64,000 bases of DNA from Stutzerimonas xanthomarina (GCF_003935375.1 NZ_RHQM01000013.1:1-64000); one strand, 5' to 3'. Counted from the stretch's first letter, positions 1-11,413 are shown. Made by a program: numbers and translations. Notes: generated by a model from the letters alone, not told the origin.

Positions 1-45
1 CTGATCCGGTCGTCCGCGCCGGCCTGAATCGAAGCGCAAAAAGAA

Positions 46-76
46 GGGGAGCAGCCGCGAGGTTGCTCCCCTTTTT
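46..76 (+). terminator. Intrinsic terminator of an upstream gene outside the window
   Basis: An 11-bp stem (GGGGAGCAGCC with GGTTGCTCCCC, one G-U pair) and a 4-base loop are followed by TTTTT. It probably ends a plus-strand gene that lies before base 1. Confidence 0.75.
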
Positions 77-161
77 CGTTTCTGGCGCTCGGCGGGACGC
101 TCAGGCGGAAGCGAACGCCTGCCGGCGCGCCGGGTCTTAGGACGTACATGCCGAGCAGTCC

Positions 162-1307
162 ATGGAGCTGTCCACAACGATGATGAATGCGCAAACGCTG
201 CAGAGCTCACGCCGGGTCGTGCTGACCTATGCCAACCGACCACGCGAGCCGCAGCACGAGAAGGTCGTCCACGCGGCCTTGGCCGAACGCCTGGCGACCT
301 TGCTGGGGACGAGTTACGGCGGTGAGTACGATCCAACGCGTCGCTATGATGCCCATCCCTACCTGATACCGTCGGGCACCGTCGTCGGCCTCCGCGAAGC
401 CCAGGAGCTGGGGCTGAACGAGGAGGGTGACCTGTTTGGTGGTGTCGTGCCGCAGGCCTTTGTCGAAACCAAAGCGATCACCCACCCGCTGGTGCGTCCG
501 GACGCCGTGGCGCCGGTCGGCTGGTCGCGGGACTTCAGTACCCAGGTCAAGGGCAGCGTGCTGGCCGGCTACAGCGCCTTCAGCATCGAGGATGCGCGTG
601 ACGCCGGACGGCGCCTTTTGCACGAAGGGCCGGTGCGGATCAAGCCGGTACGCGCCACTGGTGGCCGCGGGCAGCAGCGCGTCGATGATGCCGATACCCT
701 TGATAAGGCGCTGTTTGCGCTCGATGAAAAGGAGCTGGCCCAGTACGGCCTGGTCCTGGAGGCGCATCTGGATCGCGTCATCACCTTCAGTGTCGGCCAG
801 GTACGTGTCGGGGGCCGTCTGGCCAGTTACTACGGTACGCAGCGCCTGACTCGGGACAACGCTGGCAACGAGGTGTATGGCGGCTCGGATCTGGTGGTCG
901 TCGATGGCGACTTCGAGGCGCTGATGGCCCTTGATCTGCCGGAGACGACTCGTCTGGCCGTGCGCCAGGCGCAGGTCTACGACGAGGCGGCCTCGGCCTG
1001 TTATCGGCATTTCTTCGCCTCGCGACGCAACTACGACATCGCCCAGGGCGTCGATGGCCGGGGCCGGTCACGTTCCGGCGTGCTCGAGCAATCCTGGCGT
1101 ATCGGCGGTGCCAGCAGCGCTGAAGTGGCTGCCCTGGAAGTCTTCAGGCAAGGCACTTCGGCGCGCGCGGTGAAGGCGTCTTCGCTGGAGTTCTATGGGC
1201 GCGAGCAGAGCGTGCCGGCCGGTGCGCAAGTTCTGTATCGGGACGAGGACGCCGATGTGGGTTTCATCACCAAGTGTGTAACGGTGGAGGACTATGGCGA
1301 CGCATAG
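162..1307 (+). CDS. DUF3182 family protein (ATP-grasp-like)
   Basis: A 381-residue cytoplasmic protein that I recognise as DUF3182, a family of unknown function with an ATP-grasp-like core. The stretch around residues 158-176 (PVRIKPVRATGGRGQQRV) looks like the lysine/glycine-rich nucleotide-binding part of that fold, and the acidic C-terminal half could carry metal ligands. No signal peptide or membrane segment is seen. The stop overlaps the next gene by 14 bp, so it is probably translationally coupled to the alpha/beta hydrolase. The start is uncertain: ATG at 162, or one of the ATGs at 180 and 183 that follow a GGAG. The substrate cannot be inferred from sequence. Confidence 0.8.
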   Translation: MELSTTMMNAQTLQSSRRVVLTYANRPREPQHEKVVHAALAERLATLLGTSYGGEYDPTRRYDAHPYLIPSGTVVGLREAQELGLNEEGDLFGGVVPQAFVETKAITHPLVRPDAVAPVGWSRDFSTQVKGSVLAGYSAFSIEDARDAGRRLLHEGPVRIKPVRATGGRGQQRVDDADTLDKALFALDEKELAQYGLVLEAHLDRVITFSVGQVRVGGRLASYYGTQRLTRDNAGNEVYGGSDLVVVDGDFEALMALDLPETTRLAVRQAQVYDEAASACYRHFFASRRNYDIAQGVDGRGRSRSGVLEQSWRIGGASSAEVAALEVFRQGTSARAVKASSLEFYGREQSVPAGAQVLYRDEDADVGFITKCVTVEDYGDA

Positions 1308-2070
1308 CGAAATGGTGAACATCCTGGTGGGTGATGAGCATATCGCCGGGACCTTCCTCTCACCGCCGGAGAAGATGCCAGGCGTGCTGTTCGTACACGG
1401 TTGGGGTGGCAGCCAGCAGCGCGACCTGAACCGCGCGCGCGGTATCGCCGGGCTTGGTTGCGTCTGCCTGTCGTTCGATCTGCGCGGCCATGCGCAGACC
1501 CGCGCGCAACAGGAAAGCGTGACGCGGGAACAGAACCTCAATGATCTGCTCGCCGCTTACGATCTGCTGGCCCAACACCCGCATATCGACCCCTCCGCGA
1601 TTGCAGTGGTCGGCACTAGCTATGGCGGCTACCTCGCGGCGATTCTCACCGCGCTGCGTCCGGTGAAGTGGCTGGCCCTGCGCGTGCCGGCGCTGTACCG
1701 CGACGAGGAGTGGCAGGTGCCCAAGCGGCAGCTCGATCGCGACGTCCTCAACCAGCTGCGCAGCCGGCGCGTGCTACCGGACGAGAACCGCGCGTTGGCC
1801 GCCTGCGCGGCGTTTCGCGGCGACGTGCTGATCGTCGAATCCGAGCACGATACCTTCGTCCCGCACGAAACCATCATGAGCTATCGTGCCGCCTTCCACG
1901 GCACCCACTCCCTCACCCATCGCATCATCGACGGTGCCGACCATGCGCTGAGCAACGAGCGCTGCCAGGAGGCCTACACCTCGATTCTGGTGAACTGGGC
2001 GACCGAGATGATCATCGGCGCGCGTCTCGACGAAAAATCCCCTGAGGGCTTCAAGGCGGTCGACGAGTAG
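1294..2070 (+). CDS. Alpha/beta hydrolase (dienelactone hydrolase / prolyl oligopeptidase-like)
   Basis: A 258-residue serine hydrolase with no export signal. Visible parts are the oxyanion-hole region LFVHGWGGSQ (about residue 30), the nucleophile elbow GTSYGG (about residue 109), the acid in VESEHDTFVP (about 182) and the histidine in GADHALS (about 213). A strong ribosome site (GGAGGACT directly before the ATG) fixes the start inside the end of the DUF3182 gene. The overlap suggests that the ligase-like protein and the hydrolase act on related substrates; this is inference. Confidence 0.85.
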   Translation: MATHSEMVNILVGDEHIAGTFLSPPEKMPGVLFVHGWGGSQQRDLNRARGIAGLGCVCLSFDLRGHAQTRAQQESVTREQNLNDLLAAYDLLAQHPHIDPSAIAVVGTSYGGYLAAILTALRPVKWLALRVPALYRDEEWQVPKRQLDRDVLNQLRSRRVLPDENRALAACAAFRGDVLIVESEHDTFVPHETIMSYRAAFHGTHSLTHRIIDGADHALSNERCQEAYTSILVNWATEMIIGARLDEKSPEGFKAVDE

Positions 2071-2133
2071 CAGGTCAGCACTCGCCTCCGACGGCCCTTG
2101 GGGCGCGCAGCGGGGAGCATTGCGTCAGCCCGC

Positions 2134-3162
2134 TCACTCGGGATGTGTCGGTGGGGGCGTGGGGCCGACGAAACGACTCCAGCGGCGGTCGAGCACCTGC
2201 TGCTTGAGCACTTCGATGACGTCGACCAGCAGTTCTTCCAGCGCCAGGTCGGTATTTTCGTCCTGGTAGACCCAGGCATCGAAGAACTCGTCGGCGAGAT
2301 TGCCGGCCAGTGCCTGGAACTGCGGGCCACGCATGCCTTCCACGGCGCCCTGCAGCAGCCGCGCGGCGATGTCGCTGAGTGCATCGTCGAGCGTGCTGGC
2401 CAGGCGGTTGCCCAGCGGAAGGCGCCGCAGATTGTGCATCTCGGGATTGTTCTGCAGCGCCTGGTGAATCAGTTGGCTGACATAACCTTCGATGGCGCCG
2501 CGATTGTCGCGGTAGCCGGTCTCCAGCATGTCCTGCAGGCGCCGCGAGATGTCGTTGAGCAAGCGCTGTTTGCGCGGTCGCACCACTTCCTGCAGCAGTC
2601 GGCGCGAAAGGTCGTCGCTGGCGCCGATCTCCTGCTGCAGGCGGCCGAACAGGCGAACCATCACCCGGTCGGAAAGCTCCTCGATCAGCAGGTAGTAATA
2701 ACGGCTGAAAAGGCCGTAGATGGCCCAGCCGCGCATGTCGATCAGCCCCAGGCGCTGCAGGCGGATCAGCAGCGCGCCGACACGCAGTACGCGCAACCAG
2801 CGCAGCCCGGCCAGGGGAATGCAGCCGAGCACGTCATACCAGTGCGCGAACGGGTAGTAGTACCAGCGTGCATAGCGGCGCTCGAACAGTGCCACGGTCC
2901 AGCCGAGCAGCACGTCGAGGACGAAGATCGCGACGAAGCCCAGGTCGATGTACTGGAAGTTGGCGTGGACACTCTGCTGGTAACGCGCGTGCAGCTCTGG
3001 CGCGAGGTCCGCCAGCACTGCGCTGACAGGCTGCAGGGCGAACAGGCTGTCGAACAGAATCAGCGACAGGTTGATGCACACCAACAGGACGATGAAGGCT
3101 TCCCAGGCGGCGTGCAGCTGGTCGCGACGGCGGGCCTGTCGCGCCACGACCGGCTCAGTCAT
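2134..3162 (-). CDS. Voltage-sensor-like ion transporter family protein without a pore domain
   Basis: A 342-residue inner-membrane protein. The N-terminal third has about four hydrophobic segments: an S1-like helix near residues 20-42, an S2-like helix near 70-95, an S3-like segment WYDVLGCIPL, then an arginine-spaced S4-like helix RWLRVLRVGALLIRLQRL. The remaining 200 or so residues are helical and charged, and no pore loop or selectivity filter (TVGYG type) is visible. The start chosen here (ATG at 3162) shares ATGACTGA with the stop of the adenosyltransferase gene, giving an 8-bp overlap; a longer form from 3204 is possible. It is probably last in an operon with the sensor kinase and adenosyltransferase. 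Function unknown. Confidence 0.7.
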   Translation of the reverse strand: MTEPVVARQARRRDQLHAAWEAFIVLLVCINLSLILFDSLFALQPVSAVLADLAPELHARYQQSVHANFQYIDLGFVAIFVLDVLLGWTVALFERRYARWYYYPFAHWYDVLGCIPLAGLRWLRVLRVGALLIRLQRLGLIDMRGWAIYGLFSRYYYLLIEELSDRVMVRLFGRLQQEIGASDDLSRRLLQEVVRPRKQRLLNDISRRLQDMLETGYRDNRGAIEGYVSQLIHQALQNNPEMHNLRRLPLGNRLASTLDDALSDIAARLLQGAVEGMRGPQFQALAGNLADEFFDAWVYQDENTDLALEELLVDVIEVLKQQVLDRRWSRFVGPTPPPTHPE

Positions 3163-3745
3163 CCGCGGCAGGTGAAGCAGCGGCTGGCTGCCAGAGTATT
3201 TCACCGCAACCCTGGCGCCGAGCGATCAAGCGGGCGGCGACGAACAGCGCATCGGAGAGCCGGTTCAGATAGGCCAGCAGCACCGGGCGTACCGTTTCGC
3301 TGGCATTGAGCTGCTGACAACGACGCTCGGCAGTGCGCGTCATGCTGCGGCACAGGTGGGCGAGGGCGATCAGCCGGGAACCGCCTGGCAGGATGAATTC
3401 CTTCAGCGGCCCGAGCTCCTGGTTCCAGCGATCGATGGCCTGTTCCAGCCGCTCGATTTCGTTGTCCTGCAGCGCCTGGTAGTCGGGCATCGCCAGCTCG
3501 CCGCCGAGGTCGAACAAGCGGTGCTGGCAAGGCGCGAAAACGCTGATCAACTCGTCGAGCGCTGGCCACTGCACCTGCGCATCGGCCAGTTCGGCCAGCA
3601 GCAGGCCGAGCTGACTGTTGAGGGTGTCGACCTCGCCCATGGCCTCCACGCGAGGATGGTCCTTGGCAACCCGACGGCCGTCGCCGAGGCCGGTTTCGCC
3701 GCTATCGCCGGTGCGGGTGTAGATTTTCGACAGTCGATTGCCCAT
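3155..3745 (-). CDS. ATP:cob(I)alamin adenosyltransferase, PduO type
   Basis: A 196-residue cytoplasmic enzyme that transfers the adenosyl group of ATP to cob(I)alamin to give adenosylcobalamin. The N terminus carries the PduO ATP-binding signature YTRTGDSGETGLGDGRR, and the rest fits the five-helix bundle of the family. The length is normal. AAGGA lies about 8 bases before the ATG. It is preceded by the sensor kinase stop (16-bp gap) and followed by an overlapping membrane protein gene, which suggests one transcript. Confidence 0.92.
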   Translation of the reverse strand: MGNRLSKIYTRTGDSGETGLGDGRRVAKDHPRVEAMGEVDTLNSQLGLLLAELADAQVQWPALDELISVFAPCQHRLFDLGGELAMPDYQALQDNEIERLEQAIDRWNQELGPLKEFILPGGSRLIALAHLCRSMTRTAERRCQQLNASETVRPVLLAYLNRLSDALFVAARLIARRQGCGEILWQPAAASPAADD

Positions 3746-3761
3746 GTATCGGTTCCTTGGT

Positions 3762-5777
3762 TCAGGTCGCCATCTGCTCGCCGGGCGAGTTCAGTGGCAA
3801 CCGCAGGGTGAATGTGGTGCCGTGGCCTGCATGGCACTGCACCTCCATCTGCCCTTGATGGTTGTTGGTGATGATGAAATACGAGACGGAAAGACCCAGC
3901 CCGGTTCCCTGGCCGACTTCCTTGGTGGTGAAGAATGGCTCGAAGATGCGCTTGCGCACATTCTCCGGGATGCCACCACCGTTGTCCTCGACGTGTATTT
4001 CCGCCCACGGCGGATTCAGGCGCGTGCGCAGGATGATCTGTCCCGGCTCCTCGCTCTGATGGGTATGAATGGCCTGAGCGGCGTTCTTCAGCAGGTTGAG
4101 CAAGACCTGCTCCAGCTCGTTGCCGATGCACGGTACGCGGTCTATCCGCGGGTCGAAGTCACGGACAATATCGATGGCCTTGAAATCGAAACCGTCGATC
4201 AGTGCGAAGTCGTTGCCGGCGATCTCCAGTGCCTGATCGATCAGAACGGGCAACTGGCAGTCCGCCAGCTGACGGTTGCTCATGCGGCTGAAACTGAGCA
4301 TGTGGCTGACGATCTTCGCCGCTCGCGAGCCGGCCTGCTGGATACCATCGAGCAGCTGCGGCACTTCGCGGCGCTGCAGGTACTGGTTGACCGCCTCCAG
4401 GCGCACGCCGGTCTCATCCGCGGCCTCGCGATTGCGCTCGAGCTCGGGCGAGAGCCGGCGGCGGATGTTCTGTGCGTTGTGCAGGATGGCGCCGAGAGGG
4501 TTGTTGATCTCGTGGGCCATGCCGGCCGCGAGGCTGCCCACCGAGAGCATCTTCTCCGACTGCACCATCATTTCTTCCATGTTGATGCGCTGGGTGATGT
4601 CGTCGATGCGGATCACCACACCGCGGCCACCTGAGCCGGTCAGTGGGTAGCAGGTCAGCGCATAGTGGTGCGGCTCGTCGTTGCGCATCCAGGTCACCCG
4701 CTCGATCTTCGCCACCACGTGCTGTTCCGAAGTGCGGCGAATCTGCGCGAGAAACGGCTTGAGCGGCTCGAAGGCGACGAATACCGGCTGGTTGAGCGCG
4801 TCATCCAGCGGCGTTCCGGAGAGCGCGCTGGCTTCCTGGTTCCACTGTGTGACGTAGAGCTGCTCGTCGAGGGCGATCAGCGCCGAGGGCATCGAATCGA
4901 TGATGCTATTGAGGTACTTCTGAAAGCCGGTCAGCTTCTGCTCGATCTTGCTGCGCACCTGCACTTCCAGCTCCAGCTTGCGGTTGGAGTGGCGGGTTTC
5001 CTCGGCCAGGCCCTGGGCATGATCGAATGCCTCCTGGGCATCGTCACGGGCGCGCTTGAGCTGCTGCTCGCGGGCCTCCATGCGCGACAGCATGGTGTTG
5101 AAGGCATCGGCCAACCGGCCGATCTCGTCCTGGTTGCCGGGCTTGGCGCGCAGGGAATAGTCCTCCTCGCGGGTGACCTGGCGTGACAGCGCCTCCAGAT
5201 CGCGAATCGGGCGGGTAATGAGCTGGCGGATCTGCCGCGCAACCAGGATCCACAGCAGCAGGCTGGCAACGAGAATGGCCAGGCTGGCGGTCAGCGTGCC
5301 GGTGTAGAAGGCGCCGGGCAGCTCGCTGCTGGCGACCATCAGCAGATGCCCGGCACTGCCATCGGCTTGCGGCAGCCTGACCAGCAGGTTGGCGCGAATC
5401 TCGCTGGCGCGCCAACGTTCGACATCGCTGAGCTGTTCCGGCAGACGCAATCGGTCGCCTTGCTGGAGTTGCGCGAGGCTGTTGCCGTCGCGGTCGTAGA
5501 TCATCGCGGCTCGCAGCGGCGCATAGCCGTCCAGGCGTTTGAGCAGTTTGCTGGCGGCTTCCGGCGAAGACAGCGCCCGCGCGCTCAGCTCTTCGGTAGC
5601 GAACAGCTCGCCAAGGGTGTGCATGGCCTGCGGCGCAACGCTCTGCCGTGAAATCCAGTAGGCCGCGCTGATGAACGTCAGGTTGGAAACCAGCAGAACG
5701 GCGGCAAGCAGGACGAGCAGGGCCAGCAGCAGTTTGCGGCCGACCGGAAGGTTTTCGAGGCGCTGACGCAGGATCAT
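3762..5777 (-). CDS. Membrane PAS-containing sensor histidine kinase (PA4398-like)
   Basis: A 671-residue two-component sensor kinase. It has a first membrane helix near residues 15-40, a periplasmic sensor region of about 115 residues, a second helix near 158-180, a HAMP linker, a coiled coil and a PAS domain (about 285-400). The HisKA box [12 protein letters not shown] has its phosphoacceptor histidine near residue 423. The HATPase carries an N-box ([12 protein letters not shown]), G1 (EDNGGGIPE), F-box (FEPFFTTK) and G2 (GTGLGLS). All catalytic motifs look intact. No response regulator is directly attached; the nearest is the REC-GGDEF protein two genes upstream, which may be the partner. 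Position next to panE matches PA4398 of P. aeruginosa as I remember it. Confidence 0.9.
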   Translation of the reverse strand: MILRQRLENLPVGRKLLLALLVLLAAVLLVSNLTFISAAYWISRQSVAPQAMHTLGELFATEELSARALSSPEAASKLLKRLDGYAPLRAAMIYDRDGNSLAQLQQGDRLRLPEQLSDVERWRASEIRANLLVRLPQADGSAGHLLMVASSELPGAFYTGTLTASLAILVASLLLWILVARQIRQLITRPIRDLEALSRQVTREEDYSLRAKPGNQDEIGRLADAFNTMLSRMEAREQQLKRARDDAQEAFDHAQGLAEETRHSNRKLELEVQVRSKIEQKLTGFQKYLNSIIDSMPSALIALDEQLYVTQWNQEASALSGTPLDDALNQPVFVAFEPLKPFLAQIRRTSEQHVVAKIERVTWMRNDEPHHYALTCYPLTGSGGRGVVIRIDDITQRINMEEMMVQSEKMLSVGSLAAGMAHEINNPLGAILHNAQNIRRRLSPELERNREAADETGVRLEAVNQYLQRREVPQLLDGIQQAGSRAAKIVSHMLSFSRMSNRQLADCQLPVLIDQALEIAGNDFALIDGFDFKAIDIVRDFDPRIDRVPCIGNELEQVLLNLLKNAAQAIHTHQSEEPGQIILRTRLNPPWAEIHVEDNGGGIPENVRKRIFEPFFTTKEVGQGTGLGLSVSYFIITNNHQGQMEVQCHAGHGTTFTLRLPLNSPGEQMAT

Positions 5778-5823
5778 TGGCGGGACACGGCATAGCAGAG
5801 AGTTTCTGCAGGGTAGCTGCGGC

Positions 5824-7703
<1,880 letters not shown>

Positions 7704-7777
7704 GGCAAGCTCAATCAATTGAAGGGGGACGTCCTGTCACTCCTTGCCGTAGGGCGGGCGCTGACACGTCGAATCGT

Positions 7778-7783
7778 TATAAT
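7778..7783 (+). promoter_or_regulatory. Putative -10 element for yajQ
   Basis: A perfect TATAAT lies 78 bases before the yajQ ATG, within the divergent region with the response regulator gene. No good -35 hexamer sits 16-18 bases upstream, so it may need an activator. Confidence 0.4.
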
Positions 7784-7860
7784 GACCGCGCTTTCTTAAC
7801 CGTCAAGACATACGCGCTCGGCTCATGCGGCCGGTCGCGCTATACAGTGGAGGAATCCCC

Positions 7861-8340
7861 ATGCCCTCGTTCGACGTGGTGTCCGAACTGGACAAGCACG
7901 AAGTCACCAACGCGGTCGATAACGCGATCAAGGAACTGGATCGTCGTTATGATCTGCGCGGCAAAGGCAGCTTCGAACATAAGGATCTGACCGTGCAGCT
8001 GACGGCGGACGCCGAGTTCCAATTGGAGCAGATGCTCGAGATCCTCAAGTTGAGCCTGGTCAAACGCAAGATCGATATCCAGTGCCTGGAGATCAAGGAC
8101 GCCTACGCTTCCGGCAAGAGCACCAAGCAGGAAGTGGTGCTGCGCGAGGGCATCGACAAGGAGCTGGCGAAGAAGATCGTCGCCTACATCAAGGATGCCA
8201 AGCTCAAGGTGCAGGCCGCCATCCAGGGTGAGCAGGTACGCGTCACCGGCAAGAAGCGCGACGACCTGCAGGAAGCCATCGCCCTGCTGCGTGGCCACGA
8301 ATTCGGCATGCCGCTGCAGTTCAACAACTTCCGCGACTGA
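7861..8340 (+). CDS. yajQ: YajQ family cyclic-di-GMP-binding protein
   Basis: A 159-residue cytoplasmic protein of the YajQ family, small nucleotide-binding proteins with two RRM-like folds. Xanthomonas and Pseudomonas members bind cyclic-di-GMP and affect virulence genes. The N terminus [15 protein letters not shown] and the C terminus [11 protein letters not shown] are characteristic. The start is ATG 7861, preceded by GTGGAGGAAT. It lies divergent to a c-di-GMP-related response regulator and upstream of mscS on the same strand. Confidence 0.95.
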   Translation: MPSFDVVSELDKHEVTNAVDNAIKELDRRYDLRGKGSFEHKDLTVQLTADAEFQLEQMLEILKLSLVKRKIDIQCLEIKDAYASGKSTKQEVVLREGIDKELAKKIVAYIKDAKLKVQAAIQGEQVRVTGKKRDDLQEAIALLRGHEFGMPLQFNNFRD

Positions 8341-8429
8341 TCATCCCACCGCGCCTCGGCGCGTGCATTCATCCCCCGCTTTCCGTCGGTGCTCGCGCTG
8401 CGGGCACCGATCCTCACAAGGAGTAATCC

Positions 8430-9254
8430 ATGGACCTGAGCGTCGACTACCTGGTCGATCTTTCCGAATCCTGGCTGCCTGTGGTGCTGCAATACGGTGC
8501 CCAGGTGACCCTGGCGATATTGACCCTGCTGTTCGGCTGGTGGTTGATCAACACCCTGACCGGCAAGGTCGCCAGCCTGCTGCAGCGTCGTCATGTGGAT
8601 CCGACTCTGCACGGTTTCATCGGCAGCCTCGCCAGCATCGTGCTCAAGGTGCTGCTGCTGGTCAGCGTGGCCTCGATGATCGGCGTGGAGACCACCTCGT
8701 TCATCGCCGTGATCGGTGCTGCCGGCCTGGCCATCGGTCTGGCGTTGCAGGGCAGCCTGGCGAACTTCGCTGGCGGCGTGCTGATTCTGCTGTTCCGTCC
8801 GATTCGGGTCGGCGAGTGGATCGAAGCCCAGGGCGTAGCGGGCACAGTGCATTCCATCCAGATATTCCATACGGTGCTCAAGTCTGCCGACAACAAGACC
8901 ATCGTGGTGCCCAACGGCAGTCTGTCCAACGGTCATATCACCAACTACTCCCGCGAACCGCGGCGTCGTGCCGATATCAACGTCGGCATCGATTACGGCG
9001 CAGACATCAAGCTGGCGCGGCAGATACTGCTGGAAATCGCGCAGGACGAGCGCGTGTTGCGCGATCCCGAGCCGGTGGTATTCGTCACTGGACTGGGGGA
9101 CAGCTCGGTCAATCTGTCGTTGCGGGTCTGGGTCGCGACCGGTGATTTCTGGCCGGTGACCTTCGGTTTCACCGAACTGGTGAAGGAGCGTTTCGACGAG
9201 GCGGGGATCGGCATTCCGTTTCCGCAGCGCGTGGTGCACCTGGTTCAGAGCTGA
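8430..9254 (+). CDS. mscS: Small-conductance mechanosensitive channel (MscS family)
   Basis: A 274-residue inner-membrane channel that opens under hypo-osmotic membrane tension. It has three N-terminal membrane helices; the pore helix is Gly/Ala rich (AVIGAAGLAIGLALQGSLAN). The cytoplasmic beta domain follows, with the typical segments RPIRVGEWIEA and VPNGSLSNGHITNYS, then an alpha/beta vestibule. The length is typical of compact MscS. AAGGAG precedes the ATG by 8 bases. It is followed by a terminator shared with convergent ampG. Confidence 0.95.
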   Translation: MDLSVDYLVDLSESWLPVVLQYGAQVTLAILTLLFGWWLINTLTGKVASLLQRRHVDPTLHGFIGSLASIVLKVLLLVSVASMIGVETTSFIAVIGAAGLAIGLALQGSLANFAGGVLILLFRPIRVGEWIEAQGVAGTVHSIQIFHTVLKSADNKTIVVPNGSLSNGHITNYSREPRRRADINVGIDYGADIKLARQILLEIAQDERVLRDPEPVVFVTGLGDSSVNLSLRVWVATGDFWPVTFGFTELVKERFDEAGIGIPFPQRVVHLVQS

Positions 9255-9272
9255 GGTCTTGCCTGAACGAAG

Positions 9273-9304
9273 CGAAGCCGGCATTTGCCGGCTTCGTCGT
9301 TTCT
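9273..9304. terminator. Terminator between mscS and ampG
   Basis: A 10-bp perfect stem CGAAGCCGGC / GCCGGCTTCG with an ATTT loop, followed on the plus strand by a T-rich tail (TCGTTTCTG). It lies between two convergent genes and could serve both. Confidence 0.65.
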
Positions 9305-9314
9305 GCTTGTCGCC

Positions 9315-11015
9315 TCAGGAATGTTCGGAGGCTGTTTCGTGCGGCGTGTCGTCCGGCTGCTGGCGGGTTCTGCGCCACTGCCAGACGATCAGAATCAGCG
9401 TCGGCACACCGAGCAACGCGGTGACCAGGAAGAAGTCGCTGTAGCCGAGGTGTTCCACCATGACCCCGGAGTAGCCACCCAGCAGACGGGGCAGCAACAG
9501 CATGAGCGAACTCAGCAGGGCGTATTGGGTGGCCGAGAACTTCAGGTTGGTCAGGCTGGACAGATAGGCGACGAAGGCGGTGGAGGCGAGGCCGCCGCTG
9601 AAGTTGTCGCAGGAGATGGTGACGATCAACATGTTCAGATTCGCGCCCATCTCTACCAGCAGCATGAACATCAGGTTGGTCGCTGCCGAGGCGACTCCGC
9701 CGATGAACAGGATCGGCAGAATGCTGAAACGCACGATAAGCAAGCCGCCGAAGGCCGCGCCGAGCAGCGTCATCACCAGACCGAACAGCTTGCTGACGCT
9801 GGCGATCTCGTCCTTGGAAAAACCCTGATCGATGTAGAACACGTTGGCCATCACGCCCATCACCGTATCCGACATTCGGTAGGTGGCGATCAGCCCCAAC
9901 AGCAGCAGCGCCTGCCAGCGGTAACGCAGGATGAAGTCGGTGATCGGCGTCAGCACCGGCCCCATCAGGATGCGCCCAGGTGCCGACAGGCAGCCCCAGC
10001 AGATCAGCAGGTACATGGTGCCGCGCGGCCAGTAACCGCCCCAGTAGGACTGGAACATGCCGGTGGTCGACACCATGAGGATGATCAGCACGATCACCGA
10101 TACCGCCTGGTGGGCGAAGTCGAAACGCGCCGGTCGCTGGCGTTGCTTGGCTTGGCTGAAGATATGGCGTACCGGCACGAACAGTGCCCGGCCCATCGGC
10201 GAAATGCTGCCGAGGATGAATAGTGCATACAGCGTCGCTCGCGGCCAGGCCTGGGCGATCAGTGCGTTGATCATCGCCGGTATCGAGATCAGCAGCACCA
10301 GCAGCAGGCCGACTGCAGCGAGCTGGTGATTGAAGCTGTAGCGCGATGGCTCGTTGGGCAGCGGCGCAGCGGCGTCCGGCTCGCGGATTACCAGGCTGGT
10401 GATCAACCCGGGAAGGATCAGCAGGGCGAAGGCCAGATAGGTCGTGGTCCAGGCGGCCTGATTGTAGTCGAGGCTACTCGAGCCCAGCCATTCGGCGAGG
10501 AACAGCGCGCCGGCGCTGGCGAGCAGCATGGCGATGCGATAGCCGGTCATGTAACTGGCTGCCAGGGTCGCCTGCAACTTGTCCTCGGCGATCTCCAGGC
10601 GATACGCATCGATGGCGATGTCCTGGGTAGCCGACGAAAACGCCACGACCACCGCCAGCGCGATGAGCATCGTGAGGTTGTATTGCGGGTTGCACAGGGC
10701 CATGCCAACCAGGCCGATGGCGATCAGCGCCTGCGACAGCACCAGCCAGGAGCGTCTGCGCCCGAGCGCGCCGATCCAGGGCAGTCGCCACTGGTCGAGC
10801 ATCGGCGACCAGACCCATTTGAATGCATACGCCAGGCTGATCCAGCTGGCAAAGCCGATGGTTTCCCGCGAGACGCCCGCTTCGCGCAGCCAGACCGACA
10901 GCGTGGAGAACACCAGAACGGCGGGAAGACCCGCAGCGAAACCCAGCAACAGCAGGGCCAGCGTAGCGGGGCTGGCGTAGGCGGCTAGCGCATCGCGCCA
11001 GGTTTCACGGGACAT
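9315..11015 (-). CDS. ampG: Muropeptide permease AmpG-like MFS transporter
   Basis: A 566-residue polytopic inner-membrane protein of the major facilitator superfamily. AmpG imports anhydro-muropeptides (GlcNAc-anhMurNAc peptides) for cell-wall recycling and so feeds AmpC beta-lactamase induction. The N-terminal stretch AGLPAVLVFSTLSVWLREAGV and the following loop YAFKWVWSPMLDQWRLP are typical of AmpG. The length, longer than E. coli AmpG, agrees with Pseudomonas AmpG with its extra helices in the middle. It sits beside mscS and yajQ as in P. aeruginosa. The ribosome site is weak. Confidence 0.88.
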   Translation of the reverse strand: MSRETWRDALAAYASPATLALLLLGFAAGLPAVLVFSTLSVWLREAGVSRETIGFASWISLAYAFKWVWSPMLDQWRLPWIGALGRRRSWLVLSQALIAIGLVGMALCNPQYNLTMLIALAVVVAFSSATQDIAIDAYRLEIAEDKLQATLAASYMTGYRIAMLLASAGALFLAEWLGSSSLDYNQAAWTTTYLAFALLILPGLITSLVIREPDAAAPLPNEPSRYSFNHQLAAVGLLLVLLISIPAMINALIAQAWPRATLYALFILGSISPMGRALFVPVRHIFSQAKQRQRPARFDFAHQAVSVIVLIILMVSTTGMFQSYWGGYWPRGTMYLLICWGCLSAPGRILMGPVLTPITDFILRYRWQALLLLGLIATYRMSDTVMGVMANVFYIDQGFSKDEIASVSKLFGLVMTLLGAAFGGLLIVRFSILPILFIGGVASAATNLMFMLLVEMGANLNMLIVTISCDNFSGGLASTAFVAYLSSLTNLKFSATQYALLSSLMLLLPRLLGGYSGVMVEHLGYSDFFLVTALLGVPTLILIVWQWRRTRQQPDDTPHETASEHS

Positions 11016-11053
11016 ACATCGAGGATCTGTGCAGTTCGGACGAAGCGCGCACT

Positions 11054-11413
11054 CTAACCGCTGTGCTCCGTCGAATGCCAGCCGTGCCGACGCATGTCCA
11101 CCCGGTCGTTGATGATGGTCAGCCCTTCAGCCCGCAGGCGCATGCGCTGCTCGTGCCCGGCAGGGGAACCGGCCGGCAGGCTGAGCCGCCCGCCAGCGGC
11201 GATCACCCGGTGCCAGGGCAGGCTGGTGCCGTCGGGCAGCTGCGATATCAACCGGCCAACCCAGCGGGCCGCGCGACCGAGTCCGGCCATGGCGGCCAGT
11301 TCGCCATAGCTCACCACCTTGCCGGGCGGTATCTGCGACATCACCAGATAGACGGCGGCACGCCGTGTATCGGCGTCGGCAGCGGGTGGCAGCAGCGGTG
11401 GAAGGTCGGTCAT
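11054..11413 (-). CDS. Alkyltransferase-like protein (ATL, MGMT fold)
   Basis: A 119-residue protein with the DNA-binding C-terminal fold of O6-methylguanine methyltransferase. The acceptor motif PCHRV is replaced by PWHRV (about residue 80), the hallmark of ATL proteins. These bind O6-alkylguanine without repairing it and flag the lesion for nucleotide excision repair. The segment PPGKVVSYGELAAMAG and the RAARWVGR recognition helix are also visible. ATG 11413 is chosen over an upstream in-frame ATG because GGAG lies about 10 bases before it and the domain begins soon after. Confidence 0.88.
   Translation of the reverse strand: MTDLPPLLPPAADADTRRAAVYLVMSQIPPGKVVSYGELAAMAGLGRAARWVGRLISQLPDGTSLPWHRVIAAGGRLSLPAGSPAGHEQRMRLRAEGLTIINDRVDMRRHGWHSTEHSG

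Noticed and set aside
2098..3309. 403-codon open frame opposite the voltage-sensor-like gene
   Set aside because: The minus-strand product has coherent membrane helices and is coupled to its neighbour; the plus-strand frame has neither.
7771..7781. GAATCGTTATA shared by the yajQ and coiled-coil gene leaders (7771 and 36771)
   Set aside because: The match covers a -10 element plus a few bases; not enough to claim a common regulator.
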